Position numbers and translations under genes: made by a program. Below, one piece after another: positions 6,158 to 6,283 of a DNA stretch of 6,283 nt; the first letter of the stretch is position 1; every line of letters starts with the position of its first letter. Location of the stretch: the NCBI GenBank assembly GCA_031278575.1, contig JAITKD010000043.1:1-6283 (forward strand), read 5' to 3'. Source of the DNA: Spirochaetaceae bacterium (GTDB lineage Bacteria; Spirochaetota; Spirochaetia; Treponematales; Breznakiellaceae). A model generated the notes under the pieces. It was not told the origin of the DNA. It saw only the letters and a program-made list of their open reading frames with translations, and did no database searches.

Positions 6158-6283
6158 CTAAATAGCGGCCCGGCGTTCAGCCTCCGCCGCTTCCTTTTCA
6201 AGATCTATGGCGCGGAAGATCTCCGCGGAACGCCGGTAGGCGGCAAGGGCCTCATCCCGGCGGGCGGCCTTTTTGTACACGTC
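6158..6283 (-). CDS. C-terminal end of a TPR-like helical protein (5' part outside window)
   Basis: Forty-one codons enter from the right edge and end at TAG 6158-6160. The peptide ends AYRRSAEIFRAIDLEKEAAE followed by a short charged tail. It is rich in A, R and E, helical, and resembles the second half of a tetratricopeptide repeat (Ala-Tyr, then a spaced AxxIF, then an acidic-basic helix). Composition matches the other genes in the window. The function of the whole protein cannot be read from this fragment. The stop codon lies within the CTAA duplication of the adjoining MITE, so the insertion lies immediately 3' of the gene and leaves the frame intact. An unrelated coiled-coil C-terminus is the alternative. 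Confidence 0.62.
   Translation of the reverse strand, partial: DVYKKAARRDEALAAYRRSAEIFRAIDLEKEAAEAERRAAI

Overview
The window looks like chromosomal DNA of an anaerobic bacterium. All recognisable genes lie on the minus strand. The coding parts are GC-rich, with heavy use of CGG, CCC, GGG and C- or G-ending codons. The spacers are AT-rich and full of palindromes. A giant acyl-CoA dehydratase activase-like protein beside a PerR and reverse-rubrerythrin pair fits a strict anaerobe. A termite-gut-type Treponema or related spirochaete is my best guess, but that is inference from gene type and codon style and no marker gene proves it.

Layout, read in the direction of transcription (high to low coordinates). 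(1) 6283-6158: the last 41 codons of a gene that enters from the right, helical and TPR-like. (2) 6157-6039: a 119-bp MITE-like element with 15-bp imperfect terminal inverted repeats and CTAA target duplications. It separates that gene's stop codon from its likely terminator (6034-6004). (3) 5952-5918: a 35-bp AT-rich palindrome resembling a PerR box, which contains the perR start codon. (4) 5920-5450: perR, a peroxide-sensing Fur-family repressor with all expected metal ligands. (5) 5402-4863: a reverse rubrerythrin (N-terminal rubredoxin, then diiron ferritin-like domain), with a terminator-like hairpin at 4855-4831. (6) 4809-4382: a spacer of about 430 bp holding a second MITE-like inverted-repeat element (4659-4809), a bidirectional terminator-like hairpin (4550-4577) and several short palindromes. 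(7) 4381-1: one uninterrupted reading frame of 1460 codons that runs off the left edge. It is a large CoA-enzyme-activase-like protein with two ASKHA ATPase domains, a four-cysteine segment, a DUF2229-type region and an HgdB-like C-terminal region.

PerR and rubrerythrin probably form one peroxide-response unit, with PerR repressing its own promoter and, by read-through, the peroxide-reducing rubrerythrin. The giant activase has its own ribosome site and is separated from that unit by terminator-like hairpins. Its substrate is unknown. The family suggests ATP-driven low-potential electron transfer through Fe-S clusters.

A 1330-codon open frame on the plus strand (341-4333) is an antisense shadow of the activase gene, in exact codon register, and is not annotated as a gene.
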